NCBI GenBank assembly: GCA_036499545.1
Contig: DASYDR010000115.1
Location: 1-27,635 of the forward strand
Direction: 5' to 3'
Length of the DNA stretch: 27,635 nucleotides
From: Plastoroseomonas sp036499545
Lineage (GTDB): Bacteria > Pseudomonadota > Alphaproteobacteria > Acetobacterales > Acetobacteraceae
Of the stretch, positions 14,703 through 21,856 are shown one piece after another. Position 1 is the first letter of the stretch; each line of letters starts with the position of its first letter. Under the pieces are notes generated by a model. It was not told where the DNA came from. It was given only the letters and a program-made list of their open reading frames with translations, and made no database searches. Position numbers and translations under genes: made by a program.

Positions 14703-14995
14703 CCCCGGCCTATGCCCCCGGCACCCGGGTGCGCGTGAAGGATGCCTGGCCGGAACGCGACGGTCCCTGCCATATCCGCACGCCGCATTACCTGCGCGGG
14801 CGGGAAGGCGTGGTGGACCGCGCCCTCGGCACCTTCGCCAACCCGGAAGACCTGGCCTTCGCGCGGCCGGCCGCGAAGCGCGTGCTCTATCATGTCCTGT
14901 TCGACCAGCAGCCGGTCTGGAACGAGGGCGCCCCCCAGGACACGCTCCTGGTCGAAATCTTCGAACATTGGCTCAGCCCAGCGGAGTCCCACTGA
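14699..14995 (+). CDS. Nitrile hydratase-like beta chain, C-terminal half (thiocyanate hydrolase beta-like)
   Basis: A 98-residue SH3-like barrel matching the C-terminal domain of nitrile hydratase beta: YAPGTRVRVKD at 4-14, HIRTPHYLRGREGVVDRALGTFANPE at 25-50 (family pattern H-x-R-x-P-x-Y-x-R-G-x-x-G), and YHVLFDQQPVW...DTLLVEIFEHWL near the end. This domain lines the active-site cleft and contributes arginines that contact the oxidised metal-ligand cysteines. It overlaps the preceding gene by four bases and is followed by the alpha-type subunit after a single base. Fused in one chain, genes one and two would make about 194 residues, near a short ordinary beta subunit. Confidence 0.83.
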   Translation: MTPAYAPGTRVRVKDAWPERDGPCHIRTPHYLRGREGVVDRALGTFANPEDLAFARPAAKRVLYHVLFDQQPVWNEGAPQDTLLVEIFEHWLSPAESH

Positions 14996-14996
14996 C

Positions 14997-15581
14997 ATGG
15001 CCGCCGCCCCGCGCCCCGAAAGCCTCGTCCTGCTGGAAAAGCTCGTCGCCGCGCTCGCGGCGAAAGGCATCGTGACCGAAGCGGACATCACCGCCCGCCA
15101 GGCCATCACCGATCGCGCGAGCCCGGAAGTGGGCGCCCGCATGGTCGCCCGCGCCTGGACCGATGCGGATTACCGCGCCCTGCTGCTGACCAATGGTGCC
15201 GAGGCGGCGGAGCGGATGGGGGCGACCATGGCCGGTGCGCCGCCGCTCGGCGTGCTGGAGAACACCGCCGCCCGCCATCACCTGGTCGTCTGCACGCTGT
15301 GCTCCTGCTACCCGCGCGCGGTGCTCGGCTATCCGCCGCACTGGTACAAGAGCTTCGCCTACCGGGCCCGCGCGGTGCGGGAGCCGCGGGCCGTGCTGGC
15401 CGAATGGGGCACCGCCATCCCGGACGATGTGGAAATCCGGGTGATCGACAGCACCGCCGATTACCGCTGGATGGTCCTGCCCCTGCGCCCGGCCGGGACC
15501 GAGGGCTGGAGCGAGCATCGCCTCGCTGCCCTGGTCACCCGCGATGCCCTGGTCGGCGTCGCCCTGCCGAAGGCGGCGTGA
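14997..15581 (+). CDS. Cobalt-type nitrile hydratase alpha / thiocyanate hydrolase gamma-like subunit
   Basis: The 194-residue catalytic subunit. The metal site VCTLCSC (Cys99, Cys102, Cys104) has Thr at the second position, the cobalt rather than iron form; the last two cysteines are normally oxidised to sulfinic and sulfenic acids. The family stretches WYKSFAYRARAVREPRAVL, IRVIDSTADYRWMVLP and RPAGTEGWSEHRLAALVTRDALVGVA are intact. Arg107, three residues after the last ligand, sits where nitrile hydratases usually carry Trp; thiocyanate hydrolase gamma has Arg there as I recall. Together with the split beta chain this makes thiocyanate (to carbonyl sulfide and ammonia) as plausible a substrate as a nitrile. 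No cobalt transporter is adjacent. Confidence 0.9.
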   Translation: MAAAPRPESLVLLEKLVAALAAKGIVTEADITARQAITDRASPEVGARMVARAWTDADYRALLLTNGAEAAERMGATMAGAPPLGVLENTAARHHLVVCTLCSCYPRAVLGYPPHWYKSFAYRARAVREPRAVLAEWGTAIPDDVEIRVIDSTADYRWMVLPLRPAGTEGWSEHRLAALVTRDALVGVALPKAA

Positions 15582-15604
15582 CGGGCGTTCCGCGGCAGGG
15601 ATGC

Positions 15605-15766
15605 TCAGTGGCGTCGCCGGTCCACGACGCCGGCGACGGCGGCGCCCAACCGCTGGTTGTCCGCGATCTCGCGGCGCGCCTGATGGCGGCCGCGCCGCAC
15701 GCCCAGGATATAAGCCAGCAGGATCAGGCATCCCGCAGCCAGCAGCACCGTCCAATCCACCGCCAC
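15605..15766 (-). CDS. Small single-span membrane protein (53 aa)
   Basis: A GTG-started 53-residue protein with one N-terminal transmembrane helix (DWTVLLAAGCLILLAYILGV) followed by a basic cytoplasmic tail (RRGRHQARREIADNQRL...VDRRRH). GAGG lies six bases ahead of the GTG, and a good sigma-70-type promoter stands about 40-65 bases upstream, so expression is likely despite its size. It is convergent with the nitrile hydratase-like operon. No family recognised. Confidence 0.6.
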   Translation of the reverse strand: MAVDWTVLLAAGCLILLAYILGVRRGRHQARREIADNQRLGAAVAGVVDRRRH

Positions 15767-15802
15767 GACGAACCTCGTTTCTGATTGGTATCGTTGAGCG
15801 AG

Positions 15803-15831
15803 AATATATTAAAAATCCATCCACCGGCCAA
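15803..15831 (-). promoter_or_regulatory. Sigma-70 promoter for the small membrane protein
   Basis: Reading the minus strand, TTGGCC (15831-15826) and TATATT (15808-15803) are separated by exactly 17 bases. The predicted start of transcription near 15796 leaves a 30-base leader with a ribosome site. The surrounding AT-rich stretch also serves the divergent rraA gene, whose own promoter I cannot place. Confidence 0.55.
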
Positions 15832-15923
15832 TCGCAATGATGACAGCCGTGGTCGGCACCCTTGCCCTGCGCCGCATTCCGCGCTTCATCCGGGTGCACC
15901 AACCGTATCGAAGGCAGCACGCC

Positions 15924-16628
15924 ATGACCCTCGCCCCTGCGACCCGCGACGCCCTGCTCGGCGTCACCACCGCGACGCTGACGACCGTGCTGCTCAAGAA
16001 GGGCGTGCGCTTCTGCTACATTCGCGGCTCCCGCCCGCTGACCTCCGGCAGCAATCGCCGCATCGTCGGCCCCGCCTTCACCTTGCGCTTCACCCCGACG
16101 CGTGAGGATCTGGCGACGGTCGAGAGCTGGTCCTCGCCGCGTTCCACCCGCGCCGCGATCGAAGCGATGCCGGAAGGCGCCGTCGCTGTCGCCGATGCCT
16201 TCGGCAGCGTGGATGCCGGCATCTTCGGTGACATCCTCTGCGCCCGCATGGCGAAGAAGGGTGTCGTCGGCCTGGTCACCGACGGCATGGTGCGCGACGG
16301 TGCCGGCGTGATCGGCACCGGCCTGCCGGTCTTCGCCCAGGGCGCGGTCGCCCCGGCCTCCGTCGCCGCGCTGAACTTCGTCGGCTGGGAAGAGACGATC
16401 GGCTGCGGCGGTGTCACCGTCGTCCCCGGTGACATCGTGGTGGCGGATGACGACGGCGCCGTCGTCATCCCCGCCGCCCTGCTGGATGCGGTCACCGAGG
16501 CCGCCGTCGAGCAGGAGCGCCTGGAAGGCTGGATCATGAAGGAGGTGGAGAAGGGCCTGCCGCTGCCCGGCCTCTATCCGCCGAACGCCGAGACCAAGGC
16601 CCGCTACGAGGCCGAGAAGAACCGCTGA
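15924..16628 (+). CDS. RraA-family aldolase/decarboxylase-like protein
   Basis: A 234-residue protein of the RraA/MenG-like fold. The family blocks are present: GSRPLTSGSNRRIVGPAFTLRF, AVAVADAFGSVDAGIFGDILCARMAKKGVVGLVTDGMVRD (the metal/pyruvate site G-x-x-x-A-x-x-x-G-x-x-G-x-V-x-DG-x-x-RD), and a late GDIVVADDDGAVVIP. In this family many members are 4-hydroxy-4-methyl-2-oxoglutarate/oxaloacetate class II aldolases; the RNase E-inhibitor role belongs to the gammaproteobacterial type. Start at ATG 15924, with AAGG nine bases before; an upstream in-frame start at 15837 would add an atypical extension. Followed after 116 bases by dapB. Substrate undetermined. Confidence 0.85.
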   Translation: MTLAPATRDALLGVTTATLTTVLLKKGVRFCYIRGSRPLTSGSNRRIVGPAFTLRFTPTREDLATVESWSSPRSTRAAIEAMPEGAVAVADAFGSVDAGIFGDILCARMAKKGVVGLVTDGMVRDGAGVIGTGLPVFAQGAVAPASVAALNFVGWEETIGCGGVTVVPGDIVVADDDGAVVIPAALLDAVTEAAVEQERLEGWIMKEVEKGLPLPGLYPPNAETKARYEAEKNR

Positions 16629-16680
16629 GCCTATCCGACGACCTTGATCCTTGACCGATCAGGGTCCCTCGAACGCCGGT

Positions 16681-16698
16681 GCCGCGCATCCGCGCGGC
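16681..16698 (+). other. Stem-loop in the rraA-dapB gap
   Basis: GCCGCGC/GCGCGGC (seven-base perfect stem, loop ATCC) lies 47 bases ahead of dapB, followed by TTGG but no T-run. It may be a weak terminator for rraA or a leader structure; function unknown. Confidence 0.35.
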
Positions 16699-16744
16699 TT
16701 GGCCTCGCCGGACCACCGGCGGGCCGCATGAAGGAGCTTCGCCC

Positions 16745-17503
16745 ATGTCCATCGCGATCGGGATCGCCGGGATCGGCGGCCGCATGGGCAAGCTTCTGAT
16801 GGAGGAGGTGGCGGCCGCTGGCGCCACCTTCGCCGGCGGCAGCCGCCGCGGGGACGATCCCGCCATCCTGTTCGCCGATGCCGATGTGGTGATCGACTTC
16901 ACCCATGCGCATGTGGCGCCGGCCCATGCCGCCGCGGCGGTCGCCGCCGGCACCCCGCTGATCCTCGGCTCCTCCGGCCTCTCGGCGGAAGAAGAGGCCG
17001 CGGTGGCGCTGGCCGCGCGACAGGTGCCGATCGTCTACGCCGCCAATTTCGCCCCCGGGGTGAATCTCTTCCTCGCGGTCGCGGAGCGCATGGCGGCGGC
17101 GCTGCCGCCGGAGCAGTACGATGCAGAGATTGTGGAAATGCATCACCGCCAGAAGGTAGACGCACCTTCCGGGACGGCGGTGGCGCTCGGCCGTGCCGTC
17201 GCCCGCGGCCGCGGCACCACGCTCGAGGCTGCCGGCCGCGAGAGCGGGCGGGACGGGCATACGGGTGCCCGCGCCACCGGTACCATCGGCTTCGCCGCCC
17301 TTCGCGGCGGCCAGGTGGTCGGCGAACATACGCTGATCTTCGCCGCTGGCAGCGAGCATATCAGCCTGACCCATCGCAGCTTCGACCGCCGCGTCTACGC
17401 GACCGGCGCGGTGCGTGCCGCGCAATGGGTGGTGGGCAAGCCGCCGGGTCTCTACGACATGCGGGATGTGCTCGGCGTCGCGTCATCGAACGTCATCGAC
17501 TGA
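16745..17503 (+). CDS. dapB: 4-hydroxy-tetrahydrodipicolinate reductase
   Basis: Second enzyme of the diaminopimelate branch, reducing hydroxy-tetrahydrodipicolinate with NAD(P)H for lysine and peptidoglycan synthesis (252 residues, cytoplasmic). The Rossmann loop GIAGIGGRMG is at 6-15, the acidic-substrate region VVIDFTHAHV at about 48-57, and the active-site signature EMHHRQKVDAPSGTA at about 134-148. AAGGAG eight bases before the ATG fixes the start. It is slightly shorter than the E. coli enzyme, as in other alphaproteobacteria, with no part missing. An intrinsic terminator overlaps its stop codon, so the transcript probably ends here. It stands apart from other dap genes. Confidence 0.96.
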   Translation: MSIAIGIAGIGGRMGKLLMEEVAAAGATFAGGSRRGDDPAILFADADVVIDFTHAHVAPAHAAAAVAAGTPLILGSSGLSAEEEAAVALAARQVPIVYAANFAPGVNLFLAVAERMAAALPPEQYDAEIVEMHHRQKVDAPSGTAVALGRAVARGRGTTLEAAGRESGRDGHTGARATGTIGFAALRGGQVVGEHTLIFAAGSEHISLTHRSFDRRVYATGAVRAAQWVVGKPPGLYDMRDVLGVASSNVID

Positions 17504-17513
17504 CGCTTTTTTT
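17480..17513 (+). terminator. Intrinsic terminator overlapping dapB stop
   Basis: GCGTCA (17480-17485) or the nearer CGTCA (17491-17495) can pair with TGACGC/TGACG (17501-17506), whose first three bases are the dapB stop codon, followed directly by seven Ts (17507-17513). The two alternative 5' arms arise from a direct repeat of CGTCATCGA. Confidence 0.65.
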
Positions 17514-17514
17514 C

Positions 17515-17542
17515 TTGAGAAGCTCTCGCTTTCCGGTTCAAT
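17515..17542 (+). promoter_or_regulatory. Weak candidate promoter for SnoaL-like gene
   Basis: TTGAGA (17515-17520) and TTCAAT (17537-17542) are 16 bases apart, immediately after the dapB terminator and 26 bases before the next ATG. The -10 match is poor, so this is only a candidate. Confidence 0.3.
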
Positions 17543-17567
17543 TTGCGTGCCCTGGAAAGGACACGCC

Positions 17568-18068
17568 ATGGACAGCGAGGATGCGGCGACCCCGCCTACC
17601 GTTGCGCGACTGGCCCAGCTCTACGGCGAATATGTGCGCGGCAACCGTGATGCCCTGTTCGACGCCCTGACCGAGGATGTCGTCTGGGCGTCGAATGGCG
17701 CCCAGGCCCTGCCCTGGAGCGGCACGCATAACGGTCGCGCGGGGGTGGCAGCCTATTTCCGGCACCTGGACAGCGAGATCGAGGTTGTCGGCTACGCCGT
17801 GGAACGCGTCATCGCCCAGGGCGACTGGATCGCTGTGATCGCCAAGGCGCGGGCCCGGTTCCGCAGCGGGGAGGAACGGATCCTCGCCAAGGTCGATGTC
17901 GTCCGCATGGATGGCGACCGGGTCGCCGAATTCCACGAATACTATGATTCCGCGGGTATGGAGCGCGCCATGGCGGCACCCGCCGCCGTCGCGCGGCGGG
18001 ATCCGCCGCCCATGGTCCGGGCCGCGGCGCCATCGGATGCGGGCGTCAGGCAGGGTGGCCTCGGGTAG
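17568..18068 (+). CDS. SnoaL/NTF2-like protein
   Basis: A 166-residue protein with one SnoaL-like cone fold at about residues 10-125: LAQLYGEYVRGNRDALFDALTEDVVWASNG, then SGTHNGRAGVAAYFRHL, and strands ending in DRVAEFHEYYDSAGMERAM. The pattern of one helix, a WxxxG strand and a late FHEYYDS strand is usual for this family, which includes ketosteroid isomerase-like enzymes and many proteins of unknown activity. The last 35 residues are Ala/Pro-rich and probably disordered. AAAGGA six bases before the ATG supports the start. Its stop is only four bases from the stop of the convergent gene at 18073. No substrate can be named. Confidence 0.8.
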   Translation: MDSEDAATPPTVARLAQLYGEYVRGNRDALFDALTEDVVWASNGAQALPWSGTHNGRAGVAAYFRHLDSEIEVVGYAVERVIAQGDWIAVIAKARARFRSGEERILAKVDVVRMDGDRVAEFHEYYDSAGMERAMAAPAAVARRDPPPMVRAAAPSDAGVRQGGLG

Positions 18069-18072
18069 CGCG

Positions 18073-18492
18073 TCAGCCGGTCCGGGACTGCCGGCGCCTG
18101 GCCATCTCGAAGCGCAGCCCCGCGGCTGCCAGGGCGAGCGGCGGCTGCGACGCCTTGCCCTCGAACACCATGCCCTGCGGCAGGCCATGGATCGCATGCG
18201 GCCTGATTTCCGCCCGCGCCCGATCCTTGATCACCGTGAGCATCCAGTCGCAGCGCGGCTGCAGCAGGACGGATGCGCCGTCCAGGAAGCCGGTGAAGCG
18301 GGGGCAGGGTTCGCGCCCACTGTTCGCCTGCGGGTGCTGCGCGTGCCATTCGATCAGAAGCCGGCCTGCGCCACCGAAGCCGTCCGGGTCCCAGATGACC
18401 GTATGGCCGAGCGCGGCGGCGATCTCTGCATCGAGCTGGAGGTCGCCCTGGGCCGCTTCTTCGCAGCGTCCGGCCAGTTCTTCGAGTGTCAC
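18073..18492 (-). CDS. Small protein resembling phage ABA-sandwich domains
   Basis: A 139-residue protein starting at GTG 18492. LAGRCEEAAQGDLQLDAEIAAALG at the front, PRFTGFLDGASVLLQP in the middle and a closing PPLALAAAGLRFEMAR follow the order LDAEIA...FT-SLDAA...ALALCAAALRA seen in the phage ABA-sandwich family. The second part is diverged, so I give this as a resemblance only. There is no phage context. It lies 15 bases after a 42-residue membrane peptide gene on the same strand, and its start lacks a good ribosome site, suggesting coupling. Confidence 0.6.
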   Translation of the reverse strand: MTLEELAGRCEEAAQGDLQLDAEIAAALGHTVIWDPDGFGGAGRLLIEWHAQHPQANSGREPCPRFTGFLDGASVLLQPRCDWMLTVIKDRARAEIRPHAIHGLPQGMVFEGKASQPPLALAAAGLRFEMARRRQSRTG

Positions 18493-18507
18493 CGGCGGAA
18501 AATCAGG

Positions 18508-18636
18508 TCAGCGACCGGCCGTGACGGCGAAGACCGGTGGCGCGCCGGTCGGCCCCGGCGACAGGATCACGTCGAGCGCGGCGACAGACAGTATGAGTGC
18601 GATCCAGATCGACAGCGGCACAAGATGGTCGCGCAT
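18508..18636 (-). CDS. 42-residue single-span membrane peptide
   Basis: MRDHLVPLSIWIALILSVAALDVIL forms one transmembrane helix, followed by a short Pro/Gly-rich tail SPGPTGAPPVFAVTAGR. GGGAGG stands five bases before the second of two adjacent ATGs (18636), a strong ribosome site for such a small frame. It is followed closely by the gene at 18492. No family recognised; evidence is the ribosome site and the well-formed helix. Confidence 0.45.
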   Translation of the reverse strand: MRDHLVPLSIWIALILSVAALDVILSPGPTGAPPVFAVTAGR

Positions 18637-18865
18637 CATCGCCTCCCTGTTCTGCCGGCATCATGATGAGGGCGGCCAAGGATATGCAACCATCGCGTGC
18701 AGATTGTTTCGATGGCGTGGCCGGCCGCGTCATCAACAAGACGCGCGCCAGCCCCATCACAACCCCAGGGCATGGCGCCGGACCAGCCGCGCGCCGCGGC
18801 CTTCTGCCATACGCAGCCATCGGGGGCGGTCAGCTTGACCCCGGCATGCCGCACCTGCACAACGC

Positions 18866-18933
18866 GCTGATCCCATGCGGGATCAGCCGACCGGGGCGTG
18901 CCGGTTCACCGCGACAAGAGGCCGAATCACGCC
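18866..18933 (+). ncRNA. Structured metK leader, possible regulatory RNA
   Basis: The 295-base gap before metK holds a perfect nine-base hairpin, GCTGATCCC/GGGATCAGC (18866-18874 with 18879-18887, loop ATGC). Next, GGCGTG (18895-18900) is complementary to CACGCC (18928-18933), the six bases immediately before the metK ATG; that second helix would enclose the AGAGG ribosome site (18917-18921) in its loop. metK is a frequent target of SAM riboswitches, but I cannot match this leader to the SAM-II, SAM/SAH or other consensus I know. The rest of 18640-18865 shows no convincing gene. Confidence 0.4.
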
Positions 18934-20118
18934 ATGCGCGACAAGGGTGAATACCTTTTCACCTCGGAGAGCGTCTCCGAGGGTCATCCCGACAAGGTGG
19001 CGGATCGCATCTCCGACACCGTGCTCGACGCTTTCCTGGCTGCTGATCCTTACTCGCGCGTTGCGTGTGAGACCCTGGTCACCACGAACCGCATCGTCCT
19101 GGCGGGCGAGGTGCGTGGCCCGGAAGCCGTGGCCTTCAATCTCGAAGAGAAGGTCCGCGCCGCGGTGCGCGAGATCGGCTACGATCAGGCCGGCTTTTCC
19201 TGGCGGCACGCCGCCTTCGAAAACCACCTGCATGAGCAGTCCGCCGACATCGCCGCCGGCGTCGACGCCGCAGGCAACAAGGACGAAGGTGCCGGCGACC
19301 AGGGCATCATGTTCGGCTACGCGACGACCGAAACGCCGGAGCTGATGCCCGCGCCGCTCTACTACGCGCATGGCATCCTGCATCGCGTGGCGGAGCTGCG
19401 GCACGCCGGCGATGCGCGCGTGGCCGGCCTGCTGCCGGACGCGAAGTCGCAGGTCACGCTGCGCTATGTCGACGGCAAGCCGGTCGGCGCCACCTGCGTC
19501 GTCGTCTCCACCCAGCACGAGGAGGGGCTGGAGCAGGCGCAGATCAAGGAACTGCTCCGCCCGATCGTGGCTGAGATCCTCCCCGCCGGCTGGACCTGCC
19601 CGGAGGACGAGTTCTATGTGAACCCGACCGGCAAGTTCGTGATCGGCGGCCCGGATGGCGATGCCGGCCTCACCGGCCGCAAGATCATCGTCGACACCTA
19701 TGGCGGCGCGGCGCCGCATGGCGGCGGCGCCTTCTCGGGCAAGGATCCGACCAAGGTCGACCGTTCCGCCGCCTATGCCGCGCGTTATGTCGCGAAGAAC
19801 GTGGTGGCCGCCGGCCTCGCGGATCGCTGCACCATCCAGGTCAGCTACGCGATCGGCGTCTCCAAGCCGCTTTCGGTCTATTTCGACCTGCACGGCACCG
19901 GCCGCGACATCGATGAGGTGAAGCTGGCCAAGGTGGTGAGCGAACTGGTGAACCTGTCGCCGCGCGGCATCCGCGAACATCTGCGGATGAACCGCCCGAT
20001 CTACGTGCCTTCCAGCGCCTATGGCCATTTCGGTCGCACGCCGGATCCGGTGAAGGATACCTTCACCTGGGAAAAGACCGATCTCGCCGCGGAGCTGAAG
20101 CGCGCCTTCGGTCGCTGA
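18934..20118 (+). CDS. metK: S-adenosylmethionine synthetase
   Basis: Makes S-adenosylmethionine from methionine and ATP (394 residues, cytoplasmic, usually a tetramer). It begins MRDKGEYLFTSESVSEGHPDKVADRISD, the usual N-terminus; GAGDQGIMFGYATTETPELMP (about 116-136) contains the ATP-binding hexapeptide region, and the phosphate loop GGGAFSGKDPTKVDRSAAYAARY is at about 263-285. I use ATG 18934 rather than a GTG 36 bases upstream, which would add an atypical leader and run through the predicted RNA structure. A 12-base-pair hairpin follows the stop. All family residues seem intact. Confidence 0.97.
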   Translation: MRDKGEYLFTSESVSEGHPDKVADRISDTVLDAFLAADPYSRVACETLVTTNRIVLAGEVRGPEAVAFNLEEKVRAAVREIGYDQAGFSWRHAAFENHLHEQSADIAAGVDAAGNKDEGAGDQGIMFGYATTETPELMPAPLYYAHGILHRVAELRHAGDARVAGLLPDAKSQVTLRYVDGKPVGATCVVVSTQHEEGLEQAQIKELLRPIVAEILPAGWTCPEDEFYVNPTGKFVIGGPDGDAGLTGRKIIVDTYGGAAPHGGGAFSGKDPTKVDRSAAYAARYVAKNVVAAGLADRCTIQVSYAIGVSKPLSVYFDLHGTGRDIDEVKLAKVVSELVNLSPRGIREHLRMNRPIYVPSSAYGHFGRTPDPVKDTFTWEKTDLAAELKRAFGR

Positions 20119-20127
20119 CCAGTCGGC

Positions 20128-20155
20128 GATGGCGGGGGCTGGTGCCCCCGCCATC
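20128..20155 (+). terminator. Hairpin terminator after metK
   Basis: A perfect twelve-base stem GATGGCGGGGGC/GCCCCCGCCATC (20128-20139 with 20144-20155, loop TGGT) begins ten bases past the metK stop. There is no U-tract, but a stem this strong usually ends or protects the transcript. From here to 20298 I see only a GATAAT-like box near 20219 without a matching -35. Confidence 0.6.
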
Positions 20156-20298
20156 ACCACGCCCCGGCCTGAAAGGCCATCACGCCGCGTCCGGTCCGTC
20201 CGGGGTGCGGCGGAATGCCGATAATATGGCTCGATGATTCACAGGCCGGTCCGGCCCAAGGTGGTTGCGCACGCCGATCGAGCGGGTAAGGATGGCGT

Positions 20299-21822
20299 AT
20301 GGCTGCTGCCGACGACACGCCACCCCGGATCCGCGATGCCGTCATCCTTGGCCTGGTTCTGCTGACCTTCACGCTGAAGCTCGTCGTCGAAGTCAATGCC
20401 CCGATCAAGGACGACGTCGCCTGGCTGCTGCATGTGGCCCAGGACTGGATCGATGGCCATCGGCTCTATGTCTCGCTCGTCGAACTGAATCCGCCGCCCA
20501 TCATCTGGTTCTCCGCCCTGCCGGTGCTGATCGGACGCGCGCTGGACGTTTCGGCGCTGGACGTCATGCCCGTCTTCTGCGGCCTGCTGGTGATGGGCAG
20601 CGCCTGGTGGACCGCGAGCCTTTTGGTGCGCCGCGGTCTCTTCCACCGCCATGCCACGGTCTTCACCGGCATCGCCGTCATCCTGCTTTTTGTTCCCACC
20701 GGCGAATTCGGGCAGCGCGAGCATATCATCGCCGCGGCGGCGCTGCCCTATCTCGCGCTCCGCATGCGGCCCCTGCGCGGCGGCACGATCCCGGCCCCGG
20801 AAGCCGCCGCCGCGGGCGCGCTGGTCGCCCTGTGCTGTGCTCTGAAGCCCTGGTACGCGCCGGCTTTCATCCTGGTCGAGACCGTGATGGTGGTGCGTGG
20901 CGGCGTGCTGCAGCGGGTTGCGATCTGCAGCGCCATCGCGACGGGCACTGTCATCGCGGCGGTCGCGCTGCTCGCGCATCCGGAATACTTCACCGAAGTC
21001 GTGCCCCTGGCGTTGAAATTCTACCTGCCGCCGCCCGAGGGCCTGGAACGACTGTTTCCACGCGACGCGGTGCTGCTCTTCGCCGGCCAGGTGGTGGCGG
21101 TCTGCCTGTGGTGGCTGCGCCGCCAGGTCAGGGATGACGGCGATGCGATCCTCATTCTGCTGCTCTTCGCCTTCGGTGCGACCGGCGCTTATTTCGAGCA
21201 GGGCCGCGGCTGGTTCTACCATCGCATTCCCGCCGCGACCGCGACCATCGGCGCCCTGCTGCTCTGCGCCGCGCTGTCCTGGCCGCAGGCGCTGCGTTGG
21301 ACGCGCATCGCGGCGGCGGTACTGCTGCTGGCCTTCGCGGGGCAGGCGGGCAAGCGCTTCCTGCCGCGCCTGGTCATGGCCGCCGACTTCCGCGACGGGA
21401 TCGAAGAGCGGCTGAGCGATCTGCTGCAGCGGGAAGGCGCGCGCAGCTACCTGGCCTTTTCCAATACGCTTGCCCTGGGCTTTCCTGTCGTCGACATGGC
21501 AGGCACCGCGTGGGCATCCCGCTTCGCCTCGATGTGGGCCGTGCGCGGCGAATTGCAGTCCATCGCCGAGGCCGACCCCGATGCGCCGGTATCGACCCAG
21601 GCCCGGCGCTGGGTCATCGAGGATTTCCTGGCGGCCTGCCCGGATGTCGTGGTTGTCGACACGGGCAGCGAAACCGACTACCCGGCGGTGCTGAGTGCCG
21701 CCGATCCGGCTTTTGCCCGTGCCTGGGCCGGCTATGTCCGCATCGGCAGGTTCGATGGCCTGCTCGCCTATCGGCGGGCACCGGGGGCCGCACCGTGCGA
21801 ATCACGCCCGGACGGCTCCTGA
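20299..21822 (+). CDS. Polytopic membrane protein, GT-C glycosyltransferase-like
   Basis: A 507-residue protein with about ten hydrophobic helices in the first 370 residues and a soluble C-terminal part of about 130 residues. The first loop after helix one reads APIKDDVAWLLHVAQDWIDGHRLYVSLVELNPP; the acidic DD (38-39) followed by a helix and GxxLY is the usual catalytic-loop layout of GT-C enzymes such as the ArnT/GT39 group, which use polyprenyl-phosphate sugars. GEFGQREHIIAAAALPYLAL is another conserved-looking block. The acceptor is unknown and no cell-surface gene cluster is nearby. AAGGA six bases before the ATG supports the start. trmB follows after 34 bases. Confidence 0.65.
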   Translation: MAAADDTPPRIRDAVILGLVLLTFTLKLVVEVNAPIKDDVAWLLHVAQDWIDGHRLYVSLVELNPPPIIWFSALPVLIGRALDVSALDVMPVFCGLLVMGSAWWTASLLVRRGLFHRHATVFTGIAVILLFVPTGEFGQREHIIAAAALPYLALRMRPLRGGTIPAPEAAAAGALVALCCALKPWYAPAFILVETVMVVRGGVLQRVAICSAIATGTVIAAVALLAHPEYFTEVVPLALKFYLPPPEGLERLFPRDAVLLFAGQVVAVCLWWLRRQVRDDGDAILILLLFAFGATGAYFEQGRGWFYHRIPAATATIGALLLCAALSWPQALRWTRIAAAVLLLAFAGQAGKRFLPRLVMAADFRDGIEERLSDLLQREGARSYLAFSNTLALGFPVVDMAGTAWASRFASMWAVRGELQSIAEADPDAPVSTQARRWVIEDFLAACPDVVVVDTGSETDYPAVLSAADPAFARAWAGYVRIGRFDGLLAYRRAPGAAPCESRPDGS

Positions 21823-21856
21823 TCCGCATTATCCTTCCTTGAAGCTCCGTGATGTG

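Noticed and set aside
15837..15923. Upstream ATG extension of the RraA-like protein
   Set aside because: The added 29 residues are Arg-rich and non-family; ATG 15924 has a ribosome site and begins at the family N-terminus.
18636..18860. 74-codon minus-strand frame whose stop overlaps the start of the 42-residue membrane peptide
   Set aside because: The first half has coding-like third positions, but the second half does not, there is no ribosome site, and it overlaps the metK-leader side of the gap. Not enough support.
18640..18933. Known SAM riboswitch ahead of metK
   Set aside because: Hairpins are present, but I could not match the conserved core of SAM-II, SAM/SAH or SAH riboswitches; reported only as an unassigned structured leader.
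18883..20160. 425-codon minus-strand frame opposite metK (and a similar 550-codon frame at 23288-24940 opposite nusA)
   Set aside because: Both are antisense to unmistakable housekeeping genes and have no recognisable domains.
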